Source of the DNA: SFHK01 sp964554795
GTDB taxonomy: Bacteria; Bacillota; Clostridia; Christensenellales; Aristaeellaceae
DNA: 64,000 nt
Direction of reading: 5' to 3'
NCBI GenBank assembly: GCA_964554795.1
Contig: CAZKQB010000004.1
Location: 1-64,000 of the forward strand
In this document: one piece after another, positions 22,839 to 32,372 of the stretch
Numbering within the stretch: position 1 is the first letter of the stretch
How the letters are laid out: every line of letters starts with the position of its first letter
Made by a program: the position numbers and the translations under genes
Notes under the pieces: model-generated
The model's database searches: none
Told to the model about the DNA's origin: nothing
The model's input: the letters and a program-made list of their open reading frames with translations, nothing else

Positions 22839-24137
22839 ATGGACGCGAGGGAATATCGGAGGCATTTGAATCGCGCAAACGAGCTGCCGCTTTTATATGC
22901 GGTGATGGCGTTTCAGTTTGCGTGCATGCTTTTGCTTGCGTTCCGCGACGGCGCGCCGGATGCGTTTTCGCTGCGCATGAGCGTGCTTCTTCCGGCAGGT
23001 ACGTATGTGGGGCTGAAGCTTCTGTCGCGGCTATGGCCGATTGACCGGGCCGTGTATATTCAGGTGGCGTTTCTGGGATCCCTGAGCGTGATTTTGCTGC
23101 GCGCGGTGTTTAGAAAGACGGACAATGCGGCGGATCAGGCGACGTATCTTCTGGCATCGCTTGTGCCGATGCTGTTCGGTGTGTGGATTGTGCGGGCGCT
23201 TAAGCGGCACGAGGGCTTCTGCGCGGCGCTGATGCCGGTGTGTCTGGCGCTGCTGGTTCTGCCGTTCGGGTTCACCAACAGCGCGGCGCGCAACTGGGTG
23301 CGGCTGGGCGGCGTGCAGTTTCAGCCGTCGGAGCTGGTGAAGCCGGTCACGGTGGTGATTCTTGCCAGCGGCTTTTCGCGCGGAAGCGGCATTCGCAGCT
23401 GGTGGAAATATGCGCTGTACGGCGCGCTGTGCTGCGGTATTTTGCTGGTGGAGAAGGATCTGGGCGCGATGGTGCTGTATTACATGCTGATCGTGGCCAT
23501 GTTCTACGCGGGCACCGGGAACCGGAAGCTTACGCTGGTTGTGCTGCTGGCCACCGTGATCGTGGGCGTGCTGTTTGTGAGGTTTTTGGATCGGATTCCG
23601 GCGTTTACTTATGTGGCGAAGCGCATTGCCATATGGAAAAATCCGTGGAACAGCCCGGACGAGAATTCCCGGCAGATCATGCAGGGACTGATTTCCATTG
23701 CCAGCGGCGGCATTTTTGGCTCCGGGCTGGGGCTTGGGTCGGCAGACCGCGTGGCGGTGGTAGCGTCGGATTACATTTTTGCCGCCGTCAGCGAGGAATT
23801 CGGTATTCTGTTTGCACTGTGCGTGCTGGCGGTGTATCTTGCGCTTGCGCTTCGCGGCATGATCATTGCAATGAATGCGCGCTCGCGGTTTCACGCGCTG
23901 ATTGCCTTCGGATGCGCCTTTGAGCTGACCACGCAGATGCTTCTGATCGTGTGCGGCAACCTGCATTTGATTCCGCTGACCGGCGTCACGCTGCCGTTTG
24001 TGTCCGAGGGCGGCAGCTCGCTGATGGCCTCGGCGGGCATGGCGGGGCTTCTGATGGGCGTAGCCTCCGTGAATGCGCAGGACGAATATGACGACCTCGT
24101 GCGCCTGAACGGCGGGGAATGGAGGGAGGACGCATGA
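22839..24137 (+). CDS. FtsW/RodA/SpoVE-family peptidoglycan glycosyltransferase
   Basis: A 432-residue SEDS protein with about ten membrane helices that polymerises lipid II into glycan strands together with a class B PBP. The signature SNSARNWVRLGGVQFQPSE is seen here as TNSAARNWVRLGGVQFQPSE, followed by LVKPVTVVILA. KDLGAMVLYYMLIVAMFYAG holds the conserved Asp of SEDS enzymes. NLHLIPLTGVTLPFVSEGGS is the C-terminal signature. The partner PBP follows with a 4-bp overlap (ATGA), indicating a coupled pair. Whether it serves division, elongation or sporulation cannot be told from sequence alone. Confidence 0.93.
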   Translation: MDAREYRRHLNRANELPLLYAVMAFQFACMLLLAFRDGAPDAFSLRMSVLLPAGTYVGLKLLSRLWPIDRAVYIQVAFLGSLSVILLRAVFRKTDNAADQATYLLASLVPMLFGVWIVRALKRHEGFCAALMPVCLALLVLPFGFTNSAARNWVRLGGVQFQPSELVKPVTVVILASGFSRGSGIRSWWKYALYGALCCGILLVEKDLGAMVLYYMLIVAMFYAGTGNRKLTLVVLLATVIVGVLFVRFLDRIPAFTYVAKRIAIWKNPWNSPDENSRQIMQGLISIASGGIFGSGLGLGSADRVAVVASDYIFAAVSEEFGILFALCVLAVYLALALRGMIIAMNARSRFHALIAFGCAFELTTQMLLIVCGNLHLIPLTGVTLPFVSEGGSSLMASAGMAGLLMGVASVNAQDEYDDLVRLNGGEWREDA

Positions 24138-25549
24138 AGGAGATGCGCCTTTCCATGCGGCTGGTGGCGGCGCTGCTGGTCGCATGCGTGCTTCTGACAG
24201 GCGCGGCGTTTGTGATTACGGTATATGTGAACGGTACGCGCTGGATCAACCGCGCCAACAACACCCGTCTGGCGGATGCAAAGAAGACCACCGTGCAGGG
24301 CTCGGTGTACGATTCGACGGGGTTGGAGCTTGCGGGCAGCCGCGCGCCGGGTGAGCGGCACTATGTTGCGGACGAGGCGATGCGGCGGGCGCTATCGCAC
24401 ACGCTGGGCGACCAGACGAACATGAGCGCGACGGGTGTTGAGAACTTCCATTCGTCGACGCTTCTGGGTATTACGCGTACGCGCACGGACTATACGCTTC
24501 AGCGCCTTGTGGGCTATGACCCGGTTGGCTCAAGCCTCACGCTGACGGTGGACGCGGAGCTGACGAAAGAGCTGGCGGCGCTCCTGCCGTCCGACAAAAA
24601 CGGCGCGGCGGTGATTATCAATTACAAAACCGGCGCGATTCTGGCGATGGCCTCGAAGCCGGATTTCGATCCCGCCGATATGAGCGCAGAGGTGAAGGAC
24701 ACGGCGTACTACAACCGCGTGCTTCAGATGCGCTACGCGCCGGGCTCCACCTTTAAAATCATCACGCTCACGGCGGCGCTGGAGGCGCTGCCGGGCGTGG
24801 ACGAGGAAATGTTCAGCTGCGCAGGCGTGTGGAACTATGGCGACCATTCGCTCAAGTGCGCCGGAAACGCCGTGCACGGCAGCTTGACGCTCTCGCAGGC
24901 GTTTACGCGCTCGTGCAACATAACCTTTGGCTCGCTTGCCTATCGGCTGGGCGCACAAACGCTGAAGGACACGGCGGAGCGCTTTGGCTTTAACTTCAAT
25001 TTTGCCTTCAGCGACCTGATGCTGTACGAGTCGTGGTGCCTGAACAAAAGCGCGGGTGCGGGAGACCTGATTCAGGCGGGCTTCGGGCAGGGTACGACGC
25101 AGGTTACGCCGCTGCATATGGCCATGATTGCCGGGGCGATTGCCAACGGCGGCACAATGATGGAGCCGAAGCTGATTCGAAAGGTGCAAAGCCCCGCGGG
25201 CGCGGCGGTGAAAACGCTGGAGCCGGCCGTCTTCCGGCAGTGCACCGACGCGGAAACGGCGGAAACCGTGGCGCGGTACATGTATCAGACAGTCAAAAGC
25301 GGCACGGCCTCGCGTGCGGCGATTTCCGGCTACACGGACGGCTATGTGTGCGGCAAGACCGGCTCGGCCGAATGGTCAAACAACAAGGACGACGCGACAC
25401 ACGCATGGTACGTGGGCTTTCTGTACGGCGACGACGCGCATCCCTATGCCATTGCGGTGGTGGTGGAAAAGGGCGGCTCGGGCGGCTCCGTGGCTGCGCC
25501 GATCGCCGCAAAGGCGCTGAAAAGAGCAATCGAACGCAACGTATACTAA
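24134..25549 (+). CDS. Class B penicillin-binding protein (transpeptidase)
   Basis: A 471-residue membrane-anchored DD-transpeptidase that cross-links peptidoglycan outside the membrane. It has one N-terminal helix (residues about 9-29), a short pedestal domain, and the transpeptidase domain from about residue 140. Active-site motifs are STFK (Ser205 nucleophile, Lys208), SCN (Ser260-Asn262) and KTG (Lys408-Gly410). It is shorter than PBP2/PBP3 because it has no PASTA domain and a reduced dimerisation region, like PbpA-type partners of SEDS proteins. The start at 24134 has GGAGGGAGGA just upstream and overlaps the previous stop. Confidence 0.94.
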   Translation: MKEMRLSMRLVAALLVACVLLTGAAFVITVYVNGTRWINRANNTRLADAKKTTVQGSVYDSTGLELAGSRAPGERHYVADEAMRRALSHTLGDQTNMSATGVENFHSSTLLGITRTRTDYTLQRLVGYDPVGSSLTLTVDAELTKELAALLPSDKNGAAVIINYKTGAILAMASKPDFDPADMSAEVKDTAYYNRVLQMRYAPGSTFKIITLTAALEALPGVDEEMFSCAGVWNYGDHSLKCAGNAVHGSLTLSQAFTRSCNITFGSLAYRLGAQTLKDTAERFGFNFNFAFSDLMLYESWCLNKSAGAGDLIQAGFGQGTTQVTPLHMAMIAGAIANGGTMMEPKLIRKVQSPAGAAVKTLEPAVFRQCTDAETAETVARYMYQTVKSGTASRAAISGYTDGYVCGKTGSAEWSNNKDDATHAWYVGFLYGDDAHPYAIAVVVEKGGSGGSVAAPIAAKALKRAIERNVY

Positions 25550-25567
25550 CGAAGGGACGGGAACGGA

Positions 25568-26533
25568 ATGGAACGGCTGAATGTGAAAAATCTGGCGGAC
25601 AGGGTGCGGGAAAACATTGCCCGCGTGATTATCGGCAAGGACGAGGAAATTACGCTTCTGCTTACGGCGGTCATTTGTCGCGGGCATGTGCTGATGGAGG
25701 ACGTGCCTGGAACGGGCAAAACGGTGATGGCAAAGTCGCTGGCAAAATCGATCGACTGCTCGTTTTCGCGCATTCAGTTCACGCCCGACCTGCTGCCGGG
25801 CGACGTGACCGGCATGAGCGTGTACGACGCGCGCTCGGCGGAGTTCGTGTTCAAGCCCGGCCCGGTGTTCACGAACATCCTGCTGGCGGACGAAATTAAC
25901 CGTGCCACGCCGCGAACGCAGTCCGCGCTGCTGGAATGCATGGAGGAGCGGCAGGTAACGATGGACGGCGTGACGCGCAGGCTGGACGAGCCGTTTTTGG
26001 TGGTCGCCACGCAGAATCCCATCGAGACGCAGGGCACGTTCCCGTTGCCGGAGGCGCAGCTCGACCGCTTCCTGATTAAGATGAAGCTGGGTACGCTGTC
26101 GCACGAGGACGCGGTGCGTGTGCTCGACCGGTTTATCGAAAACAGCCCGCTGGAGACGCTTTCGCCCGTGTGTACGGCAGAGGAGATTCGCGCTGCGCAG
26201 GCGGCGTATGCGTCCTGCGAGGTGTCGCCGGAGGTGCGAAGCTATATTGCCACGCTGTGCGAGTGCACGCGGCGCGCCTCGAACGTGGTGCTGGGCGTGA
26301 GCCCGCGCGGCATGCTTCAGCTGATGCGCGCCTGCCAGGCGTACGCCGTGCTTCAGGGCCGCGATTTCGTGACCCCGGACGACGTGAAGCATCTGGCTAT
26401 CCCGGTGCTGGCGCATCGCGTGGTGGTGCGCGGCGTATACGGTAAGACGGACGCATCCGTGGATGCGGTGAAGGAGGCCATGGAAATGGCCGCCGTGCCC
26501 ACGGAGGAGGCCGGACGGGAGACGCAGGCATGA
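25568..26533 (+). CDS. MoxR-family AAA+ ATPase
   Basis: A 321-residue cytoplasmic AAA ATPase. Walker A is PGTGKT (about residues 47-52), Walker B ILLADEINRATPRTQSALLE, sensor region VATQNPIETQGTFPLPEAQLD, and the C-terminal lid carries SPRGMLQLMRA. MoxR proteins act as chaperones in maturing or regulating enzyme and envelope complexes and nearly always sit next to a DUF58 protein, as here (ATGA overlap with the next gene). The position after SEDS and PBP genes suggests a role in envelope assembly. The start follows GGGACGGGAACGGA. Confidence 0.93.
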   Translation: MERLNVKNLADRVRENIARVIIGKDEEITLLLTAVICRGHVLMEDVPGTGKTVMAKSLAKSIDCSFSRIQFTPDLLPGDVTGMSVYDARSAEFVFKPGPVFTNILLADEINRATPRTQSALLECMEERQVTMDGVTRRLDEPFLVVATQNPIETQGTFPLPEAQLDRFLIKMKLGTLSHEDAVRVLDRFIENSPLETLSPVCTAEEIRAAQAAYASCEVSPEVRSYIATLCECTRRASNVVLGVSPRGMLQLMRACQAYAVLQGRDFVTPDDVKHLAIPVLAHRVVVRGVYGKTDASVDAVKEAMEMAAVPTEEAGRETQA

Positions 26534-27624
26534 GCGTACTGTGGTTGATCGTGCTCACAGTTGCGTTTGCGGTTCTGCAGGCGGTCGTGTTTCACTGCTT
26601 TAATCTGCGAGGGCTGAGCTACGAGCGGCATTTCAGCCTGCCCAGCGCCTTTGAGGGGCAGAGGGTGGAGCTGATTGAAGGCATGCGGAACGAAAAGCTC
26701 TTGCCGGTGCCGTGGCTGCGCGCCGAATCGCGAATTCCGCGCGAGCTGGCGTTTGAAAAGGAGCAGATGGACGCGCACGAGGTGTCCGGCGGATTGTATC
26801 ACAAGAGCATCTTTTTCCTGCCGCCGATGAGCCGGATTACGCGGCATCACGAGATTACGCTGAAAAAGCGCGGCGTGTATGACGCAGGCTCCGTGGCGTT
26901 GACGGCGGGCGACCTGTTCTCGCTGGCGCGGAGCGAGCGGCAGGCAGAGCTGGACTGCGGCATTGTGGTGTATCCGCGCATCCTGTCCGAGGATGAGCTG
27001 CCCGACCCGGCGAACCGTTGGCTGGGCGAGGCCGTGGTGAAGCGCTGGATCATGCCCGACCCGTTTCTGGTGACTGGCATCCGCGATTATCGCGCCGGGG
27101 ATTCGCTGCGCGACGTGCACTGGCGCGCCAGCGCGCGCACGGGCGAAATGTGCGTGAAGGTGCGCGACTACACCTCCGACCCGCGCGCGCTGGTGATTCT
27201 GAACGTGCAGACCAGCGAGGCGCAATGGGCGGATGTGGGCGGCCAAGACGTGGAAAAGATGGAGCAGGGCATTCGCATTGCGGCGACGCTGTGCACCCGC
27301 GCGCTGGCGGCGGGAATGGATGCGGGCTTCGCGTCCAATGCGTGCCTGGGCGGAAAGGCCGGCTCGGGCGAGTGCATCCTCGTGCGCCCGGCGGGCGGCG
27401 GCGAGCAGGGCGACCGGCTTTTGGATGCAATGGCGCACATGCTTCTGCATAGGGAGCTGAACTTTCACACCTTCCTTGAGAGTCTGACGGACGTGACCGG
27501 GCAGGATATTCTGATTATTACCTGCTACGAAACCGGCGAAATTGAGGAAGCGATGGAGCGGCTTAGGCAGCAGGGCAACACGGTGGAGACGTTGAGGCTG
27601 GAAAGGAGGCGCGCGGCGGCATGA
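26530..27624 (+). CDS. DUF58-domain protein
   Basis: A 364-residue protein with an N-terminal membrane helix (residues 3-22) and a DUF58 domain, a von Willebrand A-like fold, centred on IRDYRAGDSLRDVHWRASAR. The domain normally works with a MoxR ATPase, whose gene overlaps this one. The middle section (residues about 90-125) is the beta-rich part seen in the larger members. Function in this group is not established; a scaffold or metal-binding role at the membrane is the usual suggestion. Its stop overlaps the start of the next gene. Confidence 0.88.
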   Translation: MSVLWLIVLTVAFAVLQAVVFHCFNLRGLSYERHFSLPSAFEGQRVELIEGMRNEKLLPVPWLRAESRIPRELAFEKEQMDAHEVSGGLYHKSIFFLPPMSRITRHHEITLKKRGVYDAGSVALTAGDLFSLARSERQAELDCGIVVYPRILSEDELPDPANRWLGEAVVKRWIMPDPFLVTGIRDYRAGDSLRDVHWRASARTGEMCVKVRDYTSDPRALVILNVQTSEAQWADVGGQDVEKMEQGIRIAATLCTRALAAGMDAGFASNACLGGKAGSGECILVRPAGGGEQGDRLLDAMAHMLLHRELNFHTFLESLTDVTGQDILIITCYETGEIEEAMERLRQQGNTVETLRLERRRAAA

Positions 27625-29018
27625 AAAGGCTTGAAAACCGGCTTCTGCGCGCGGTGATGTATCTTTTGTGCGTCATGCCCGTGTGTGCGTTTCTGTTTCG
27701 CCTTCTGATGGGCGAGGGCTTCTGGTATGGCCCCGCGTGGCTGTGCGCGCAGACGGCGCTGGCGGCGCTTCTGGCGCTCCTTCCGGCGTACATCGGCGAC
27801 TACCGGGAATACGAGGTCATGACGGTCGAGGGCGGCGCGGGCAGCGACCCGAACCCGGACCGCGAGGTGAAGCGCACGACGGTGCGCGAGGGCAAGCGCT
27901 TTCCGCTGCGCATGACGGCGGATCTTGCGTTTCTGGCGATCAATTTTGTGCTGGCGCTGTTTTTGCCCGGGCCGGTGCTGGCAGGTCGGCATTTTCTGTA
28001 CCGGTTGGGCTTTCTTGCGATGATGACGCTTTTGCTGATGCTGGCCATGCCGGGCATGTCGGCGGCGCAGTGCATGTGGACGGATCTTCCGGGCATGCTG
28101 CTGGGCGCGGTCGGGTATCTGGCCGCGGCGCTGTATTTGCATTTTTCCGGCTCGGACGTTTCCCGTATGAAGCCGCTGATTACCGTATGCGCGGTGCTGT
28201 TTCTGTTTTTCGGCGGCGTGACGCTGAACCGGCAGTCGATTCGCGCCAGCATGTCCACCCATGCGGGCGAGGAAAATCGCGCGCCGCGCGAGATTGTGCG
28301 CCGAAACCGGCGTATCGTTTTGTCCTTTGCCACGCTCGTCACGCTGGTTTCGCTGGTGGAGCCGATTCGCGCCGCGGCGAACTGGTGTCTTAAGCAGGTG
28401 GGCGCGTTTTTCCGCTGGATCTCTGCGCTTTTGAGCCGAGGGGGCGATGCGGCGGCGACGATGCCGGAGCTGGGCGACATGGCGATGCAGGCGGGCGAGA
28501 GCGCCGCGCAGGTCGCGGAAACGGCGGAAGCCTCGCCGTTTGCCGACATTCTGACCTATGTGTTTTTGGGGCTGGTCGCGCTGGGCTTCCTATGGATGGT
28601 GTTTGACCGCATCCGCGCGCTGATCAACCGGCTGTCCGAATGGCTGGAAAAATTCGCGGGCAGTGTGAACGAGGGCTTCTACGACGAGCGCGAGCAGCTG
28701 ATGAGCGCCGAGGAGGTTCGCGAAAACATGAAAAAGCGGCTGCGTGAGCGCATGAAGCAGCTGTTTACCCGCGAAACGCCGTGGGAAAAGCTGGACGGCC
28801 GCGGCCGCGCGCGCAGGCTGCTTCGGGATTTCTATAAAAAGCGTCTGCGGAAAACGAGCAATCTGCGCGCCCGAACCGCGCGCGAGGCGATTTATGCGGG
28901 CGACGCGGCGCGTGCCGACCGGAAAGCGTTTGCCGACTTCTACGACGCGGCGCGGTATTCCGCGCATGAGGTGGATGCGGCGCGTGCCGATCAATTCAAG
29001 AAGGATCTGAAGCTATGA
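27621..29018 (+). CDS. Multi-pass membrane protein of the MoxR/DUF58 operon
   Basis: A 465-residue protein with about seven or eight membrane segments in the first 270 residues and another near 313-332. The following C-terminal region is hydrophilic, basic and helical (residues about 335-465), DUF4129-like in position. In many Firmicutes this operon slot holds a transglutaminase-like membrane protein (TgpA type). Here I find no Cys-His-Asp transglutaminase motif, so it seems to be the membrane scaffold without that enzyme domain. It overlaps DUF58 upstream and uvrC downstream by 4 bp each. Confidence 0.75.
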   Translation: MKRLENRLLRAVMYLLCVMPVCAFLFRLLMGEGFWYGPAWLCAQTALAALLALLPAYIGDYREYEVMTVEGGAGSDPNPDREVKRTTVREGKRFPLRMTADLAFLAINFVLALFLPGPVLAGRHFLYRLGFLAMMTLLLMLAMPGMSAAQCMWTDLPGMLLGAVGYLAAALYLHFSGSDVSRMKPLITVCAVLFLFFGGVTLNRQSIRASMSTHAGEENRAPREIVRRNRRIVLSFATLVTLVSLVEPIRAAANWCLKQVGAFFRWISALLSRGGDAAATMPELGDMAMQAGESAAQVAETAEASPFADILTYVFLGLVALGFLWMVFDRIRALINRLSEWLEKFAGSVNEGFYDEREQLMSAEEVRENMKKRLRERMKQLFTRETPWEKLDGRGRARRLLRDFYKKRLRKTSNLRARTAREAIYAGDAARADRKAFADFYDAARYSAHEVDAARADQFKKDLKL

Positions 29019-30895
29019 CCCCGGAGCTGGAATTCAAAATCCGCAACCTGCCCGATTCGCCCGGCTGCTATCTGATGAAAAGCAGGGGTGAAATCATCTA
29101 CGTAGGAAAGGCGAAAAACCTGAAAAACCGCGTGCGGCAGTACTTTCACGCATCTGCCAACCACACGCCCAAGGTGCGCGCGATGGTGGAAAAGGTAGAT
29201 GATTTCGACATTGTGCTGGTGGACGGCGAGCTGGAGGCATTGATTCTCGAGTGCAACCTGATCAAAAAGCACATGCCGTGGTACAACATCCTTTTGAAGG
29301 ACGACAAGCACTACCCGTTTATCCGCATCGATCTGAATGAGCCGTTCCCTGCAGTGGAGCTTCGGCGCGAGCAGGCAAAGGACGGCGCGCGGTACTTCGG
29401 TCCCTACGTGGGCGCGGCCGCTGTGCGCGAGGTGCTGGACATTTCGCGTATGCTGTTTCCCATTCGCCATTGCACGAAGCCGCTGAAGTCGGGCATGAAG
29501 GCGCGGCCGTGCCTGCACCATCAGGTGGGGCAGTGCCTGGCGCCGTGCGCGGGTCTGGTGGATGAGGCGACCTATGGCGCAGAGATAAAAAGGCTGATTC
29601 ACTTTCTGAGCGGACACTATGACGACGTTTTAAAGGAGCTTAAATCGCGCATGACGGAGGCGGCGGCGTCCATGAACTACGAGCGCGCCGCCGTATACCG
29701 CGACCGCATCCGCGCCGTGAACGACCTGATGCAGCGGCAGAAGGCGCTGGACGTGGGCGGCGAGGACAGGGACATTATCGCGGAGCTGCCCGTGGATGCG
29801 GACGTGCTGGTGCAGGTAATGCTCACGCGCGGCGGACGGCTGATTTCGTCCGAAATGTTCACGCTCAGCCGCGCGGCAGACGATGAGCCAGGCGAGGTGC
29901 TTACGCGGTTCATGACGCAGTACTATTCCAACGAAAACCCGCCCGCGCCGGAGGTTCTGGTCAGCACGCCGCTGCCGGAGAGCGCGGTGCTGGAGGAGCT
30001 GCTGGGCGAGATCATTCACAGGCGCGTGTACATCAGCTGTCCGCAGCGCGGCGACAAGGCGAAGCTGGTGCAGATGGCGCGTAAGAACCTGCGCGACGAG
30101 GCTTCAAAAATCGAGAAAAAGCGCGCGCGCAGCCGCGAGCGCACGCTCGGCGCGCTGGAGGAGCTGCAGGCGGTGCTTGGTTTGCCTGAGCCGCCCCGGC
30201 GCATTGAGGGATATGATATTTCGAACACGCAGGGCGTTTTATCCGTGGCCAGCGAGGTCGTGATGATTGACGGCGTGAGCGCGCACAAGGAATACCGGCA
30301 CTATCGCATTCGCGACATTGAGGGGCCGAACGATTTTGAATCGATGAAGCAGGTAATCACGCGCAGACTGTCCCGTGGCCTTGCGGAAAAGGCGCAGCGG
30401 GAGCAGGAGGGGCTCGACCCGCGCGGCGGGAAGTTTTCCGACCTGCCCGACCTGATTCTGATCGACGGCGGCCCGGTGCAGGTAAAATTTGCACAGGAGG
30501 CCATGCACGCGCAGGGGCTGGACATTCCCATGTTCGGCCTTGCCGAGCGCGTGGATGAAATCGTGCTGCCGGACAGCGACGAGAGCATCCTGCTCGACCG
30601 CCACAGCGCGGCACTGCACCTGATTGAGCGGCTGCGCGACGAGGCGCACCGCTTCGCGATCACGCACCACCGGGCGCTCCGGCAAAAGAAGGGCGTGGGC
30701 TCGAAGCTGGAGGAGATTCCCGGAATCGGGCCCAAGCGCCGCCGCGCGATTTTGACGCACTTTAAAACGATGGAGGCGCTGCGCGGCGCAACCGAGGAGG
30801 AAATTGCCGGGGTAGACGGCGTAACGAGGGAGAACGCGCATGCCGTGTACCGCTACCTGCATGCCGAGAGCGAGAATTCACCTTCGCCCGATTGA
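29015..30895 (+). CDS. uvrC: Excinuclease ABC subunit C
   Basis: A 626-residue nucleotide-excision-repair nuclease making both incisions around damage bound by UvrB. Domains in order: GIY-YIG nuclease (residues 10-95; PGCYLMKSRGEIIYVGKAKN), a Cys-containing region (RHCTKPLKSGMKARPCLHHQ), the UVR UvrB-binding motif (about 200-235), the RNase H-like C-terminal nuclease (GYDISNTQG and DLILIDGGPVQVKFA, with catalytic Asp residues), and a helix-hairpin-helix pair (IPGIGPKRRRAI). It is the last gene of the envelope operon, joined by an ATGA overlap, which is an odd partnership for a repair gene. Its stop codon overlaps the -35 box of pepV. Confidence 0.97.
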   Translation: MTPELEFKIRNLPDSPGCYLMKSRGEIIYVGKAKNLKNRVRQYFHASANHTPKVRAMVEKVDDFDIVLVDGELEALILECNLIKKHMPWYNILLKDDKHYPFIRIDLNEPFPAVELRREQAKDGARYFGPYVGAAAVREVLDISRMLFPIRHCTKPLKSGMKARPCLHHQVGQCLAPCAGLVDEATYGAEIKRLIHFLSGHYDDVLKELKSRMTEAAASMNYERAAVYRDRIRAVNDLMQRQKALDVGGEDRDIIAELPVDADVLVQVMLTRGGRLISSEMFTLSRAADDEPGEVLTRFMTQYYSNENPPAPEVLVSTPLPESAVLEELLGEIIHRRVYISCPQRGDKAKLVQMARKNLRDEASKIEKKRARSRERTLGALEELQAVLGLPEPPRRIEGYDISNTQGVLSVASEVVMIDGVSAHKEYRHYRIRDIEGPNDFESMKQVITRRLSRGLAEKAQREQEGLDPRGGKFSDLPDLILIDGGPVQVKFAQEAMHAQGLDIPMFGLAERVDEIVLPDSDESILLDRHSAALHLIERLRDEAHRFAITHHRALRQKKGVGSKLEEIPGIGPKRRRAILTHFKTMEALRGATEEEIAGVDGVTRENAHAVYRYLHAESENSPSPD

Positions 30896-30921
30896 CAGGC
30901 GCGGGGCAGCGGTTCTATAAT
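30892..30921 (+). promoter_or_regulatory. Sigma-A promoter of pepV-cmk-plsC
   Basis: Perfect TTGACA (30892-30897), overlapping the uvrC stop codon, an 18-bp spacer and perfect TATAAT (30916-30921). Confidence 0.85.
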
Positions 30922-30956
30922 GATACCCGGTGAACGCAGATTTGGGAGGCGGACGT

Positions 30957-32372
30957 ATGGATTACCAAAGGCTTGACGCGATCGTTGACTCGTATCGCGA
31001 GGATATTCTCGAAACCATGAAGCGCTGGATTGCCATTCCCTCCGTGCAGGCGCCGCGCGCGGCGGAAAACGCGCCGTTTGGAAAGGAAACCCGCCGCATG
31101 CTCAATACCGCCATGGCGGATGCGTCGGACATGGGCTTTGAAACGAAGGAATTTGACGGCTACGCCATGCATGCGCAGATGGGTCACGGCGAAAAGACGC
31201 TGGGTATCCTGTGCCATCTGGACGTCGTGCCTGCCGGCGACGGCTGGAAGCACGATCCGTGGGGCGCGGAAATCGAGAATGGCAGGCTGTATGGCCGCGG
31301 TATCGCCGACGACAAGGGCGCGGCGATTCTGTCGTTGTATGCCATGAAGGCCGTGCGCGAGGCGGGCGTGAAGCTGAAGGACGGCGTGCGCCTGATTCTG
31401 GGCTGCGACGAGGAGACCGGCATGACCGACATGCGCTACTACGCCGCGCATTCCGACATGCCCGATTACGGCTTCAGCCCCGACGCCGAGTTCCCGGTAA
31501 TCAACATTGAGAAGGGCGGCCTGAGCCTGAACCTGACCGCCGTGACCGGTGGCGAGGAGGGCGCGGAGCTGCCCGTATACGAGCTGTACGCCGGCGTGCG
31601 CCAGAACGTGGTGCCTGGCATGGCGTGGGCGAAGCTGGGTGTGAGCGACCGCGCTTCGTTCGAGGAACGGCTTGAGGCCGTGCGCAGGGAAACCGGCTTC
31701 GAGCTGAAATGCGAATACGAGGACGGCACCTGCCGCCTGATCGCCGTGGGTCAGTCTGCGCATGCGTCGGTTCCGCATCTGGGCAAAAACGCCGCGGGCA
31801 TGCTGCTCATTGCGCTGGACAGACTGAATGCGGGCGGCGGTAGTCGCAGGGCGATTAAGGGCCTTTCCGAGCTTCTGGGGCTGGACGGCACCGGCCGCGC
31901 GCTGGGCATTGCCTGCGAGGATGAGGCATCCGGCGCGCTTACCTGCAACCTGGGCATCCTGCGGTATGATCAGAACCGCCTTTCCGCGCGGCTGGACATT
32001 CGCTATCCGCTGTGCGCGAGCGAGGAAATCATGTGCGGGCAGGCCGTGAAATCGGCTGCGAAGTACGGCATGGGCGTGGAGCTGGTCGGCTCCCACACGC
32101 CGCACCACGTGCCCGCGGAGCACAAGGTGGTCAAGGGTCTTCTGAAGGCCTACAGCGAGGCGACCGGTCTGCCCGGCTATGCGTTTGCCATCGGCGGCGG
32201 CACGTATTCCCGCTGCATGCCGAATACCGTGGCCTTCGGCCTGACCTTCCCGGGCGATACCGACCTGTGCCACATGCCGGACGAATACATGGAGATTGAA
32301 AAAATGATGCTCTCGGCGCGCATCCTGGCGCGCGCCATCTGTGAGCTGGCGGGCGAGGGCGAAAAGGAATGA
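30957..32372 (+). CDS. pepV: Dipeptidase PepV (M20 metallopeptidase)
   Basis: A 471-residue cytoplasmic dizinc dipeptidase of the M20A family. Metal-site motifs are GILCHLDVVPAGDGW (first His and the catalytic Asp), GIADDKGAAILSLYAMKA (bridging Asp), LGCDEETGMTDMRYY (catalytic Glu and next ligand) and the C-terminal IGGGTYSRCMPN. YGFSPDAEFPVINIEKG is characteristic of PepV. The start at 30957 has GGGAGG seven bases upstream. It is the first gene of a coupled set, with cmk overlapping by 4 bp. Confidence 0.94.
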   Translation: MDYQRLDAIVDSYREDILETMKRWIAIPSVQAPRAAENAPFGKETRRMLNTAMADASDMGFETKEFDGYAMHAQMGHGEKTLGILCHLDVVPAGDGWKHDPWGAEIENGRLYGRGIADDKGAAILSLYAMKAVREAGVKLKDGVRLILGCDEETGMTDMRYYAAHSDMPDYGFSPDAEFPVINIEKGGLSLNLTAVTGGEEGAELPVYELYAGVRQNVVPGMAWAKLGVSDRASFEERLEAVRRETGFELKCEYEDGTCRLIAVGQSAHASVPHLGKNAAGMLLIALDRLNAGGGSRRAIKGLSELLGLDGTGRALGIACEDEASGALTCNLGILRYDQNRLSARLDIRYPLCASEEIMCGQAVKSAAKYGMGVELVGSHTPHHVPAEHKVVKGLLKAYSEATGLPGYAFAIGGGTYSRCMPNTVAFGLTFPGDTDLCHMPDEYMEIEKMMLSARILARAICELAGEGEKE

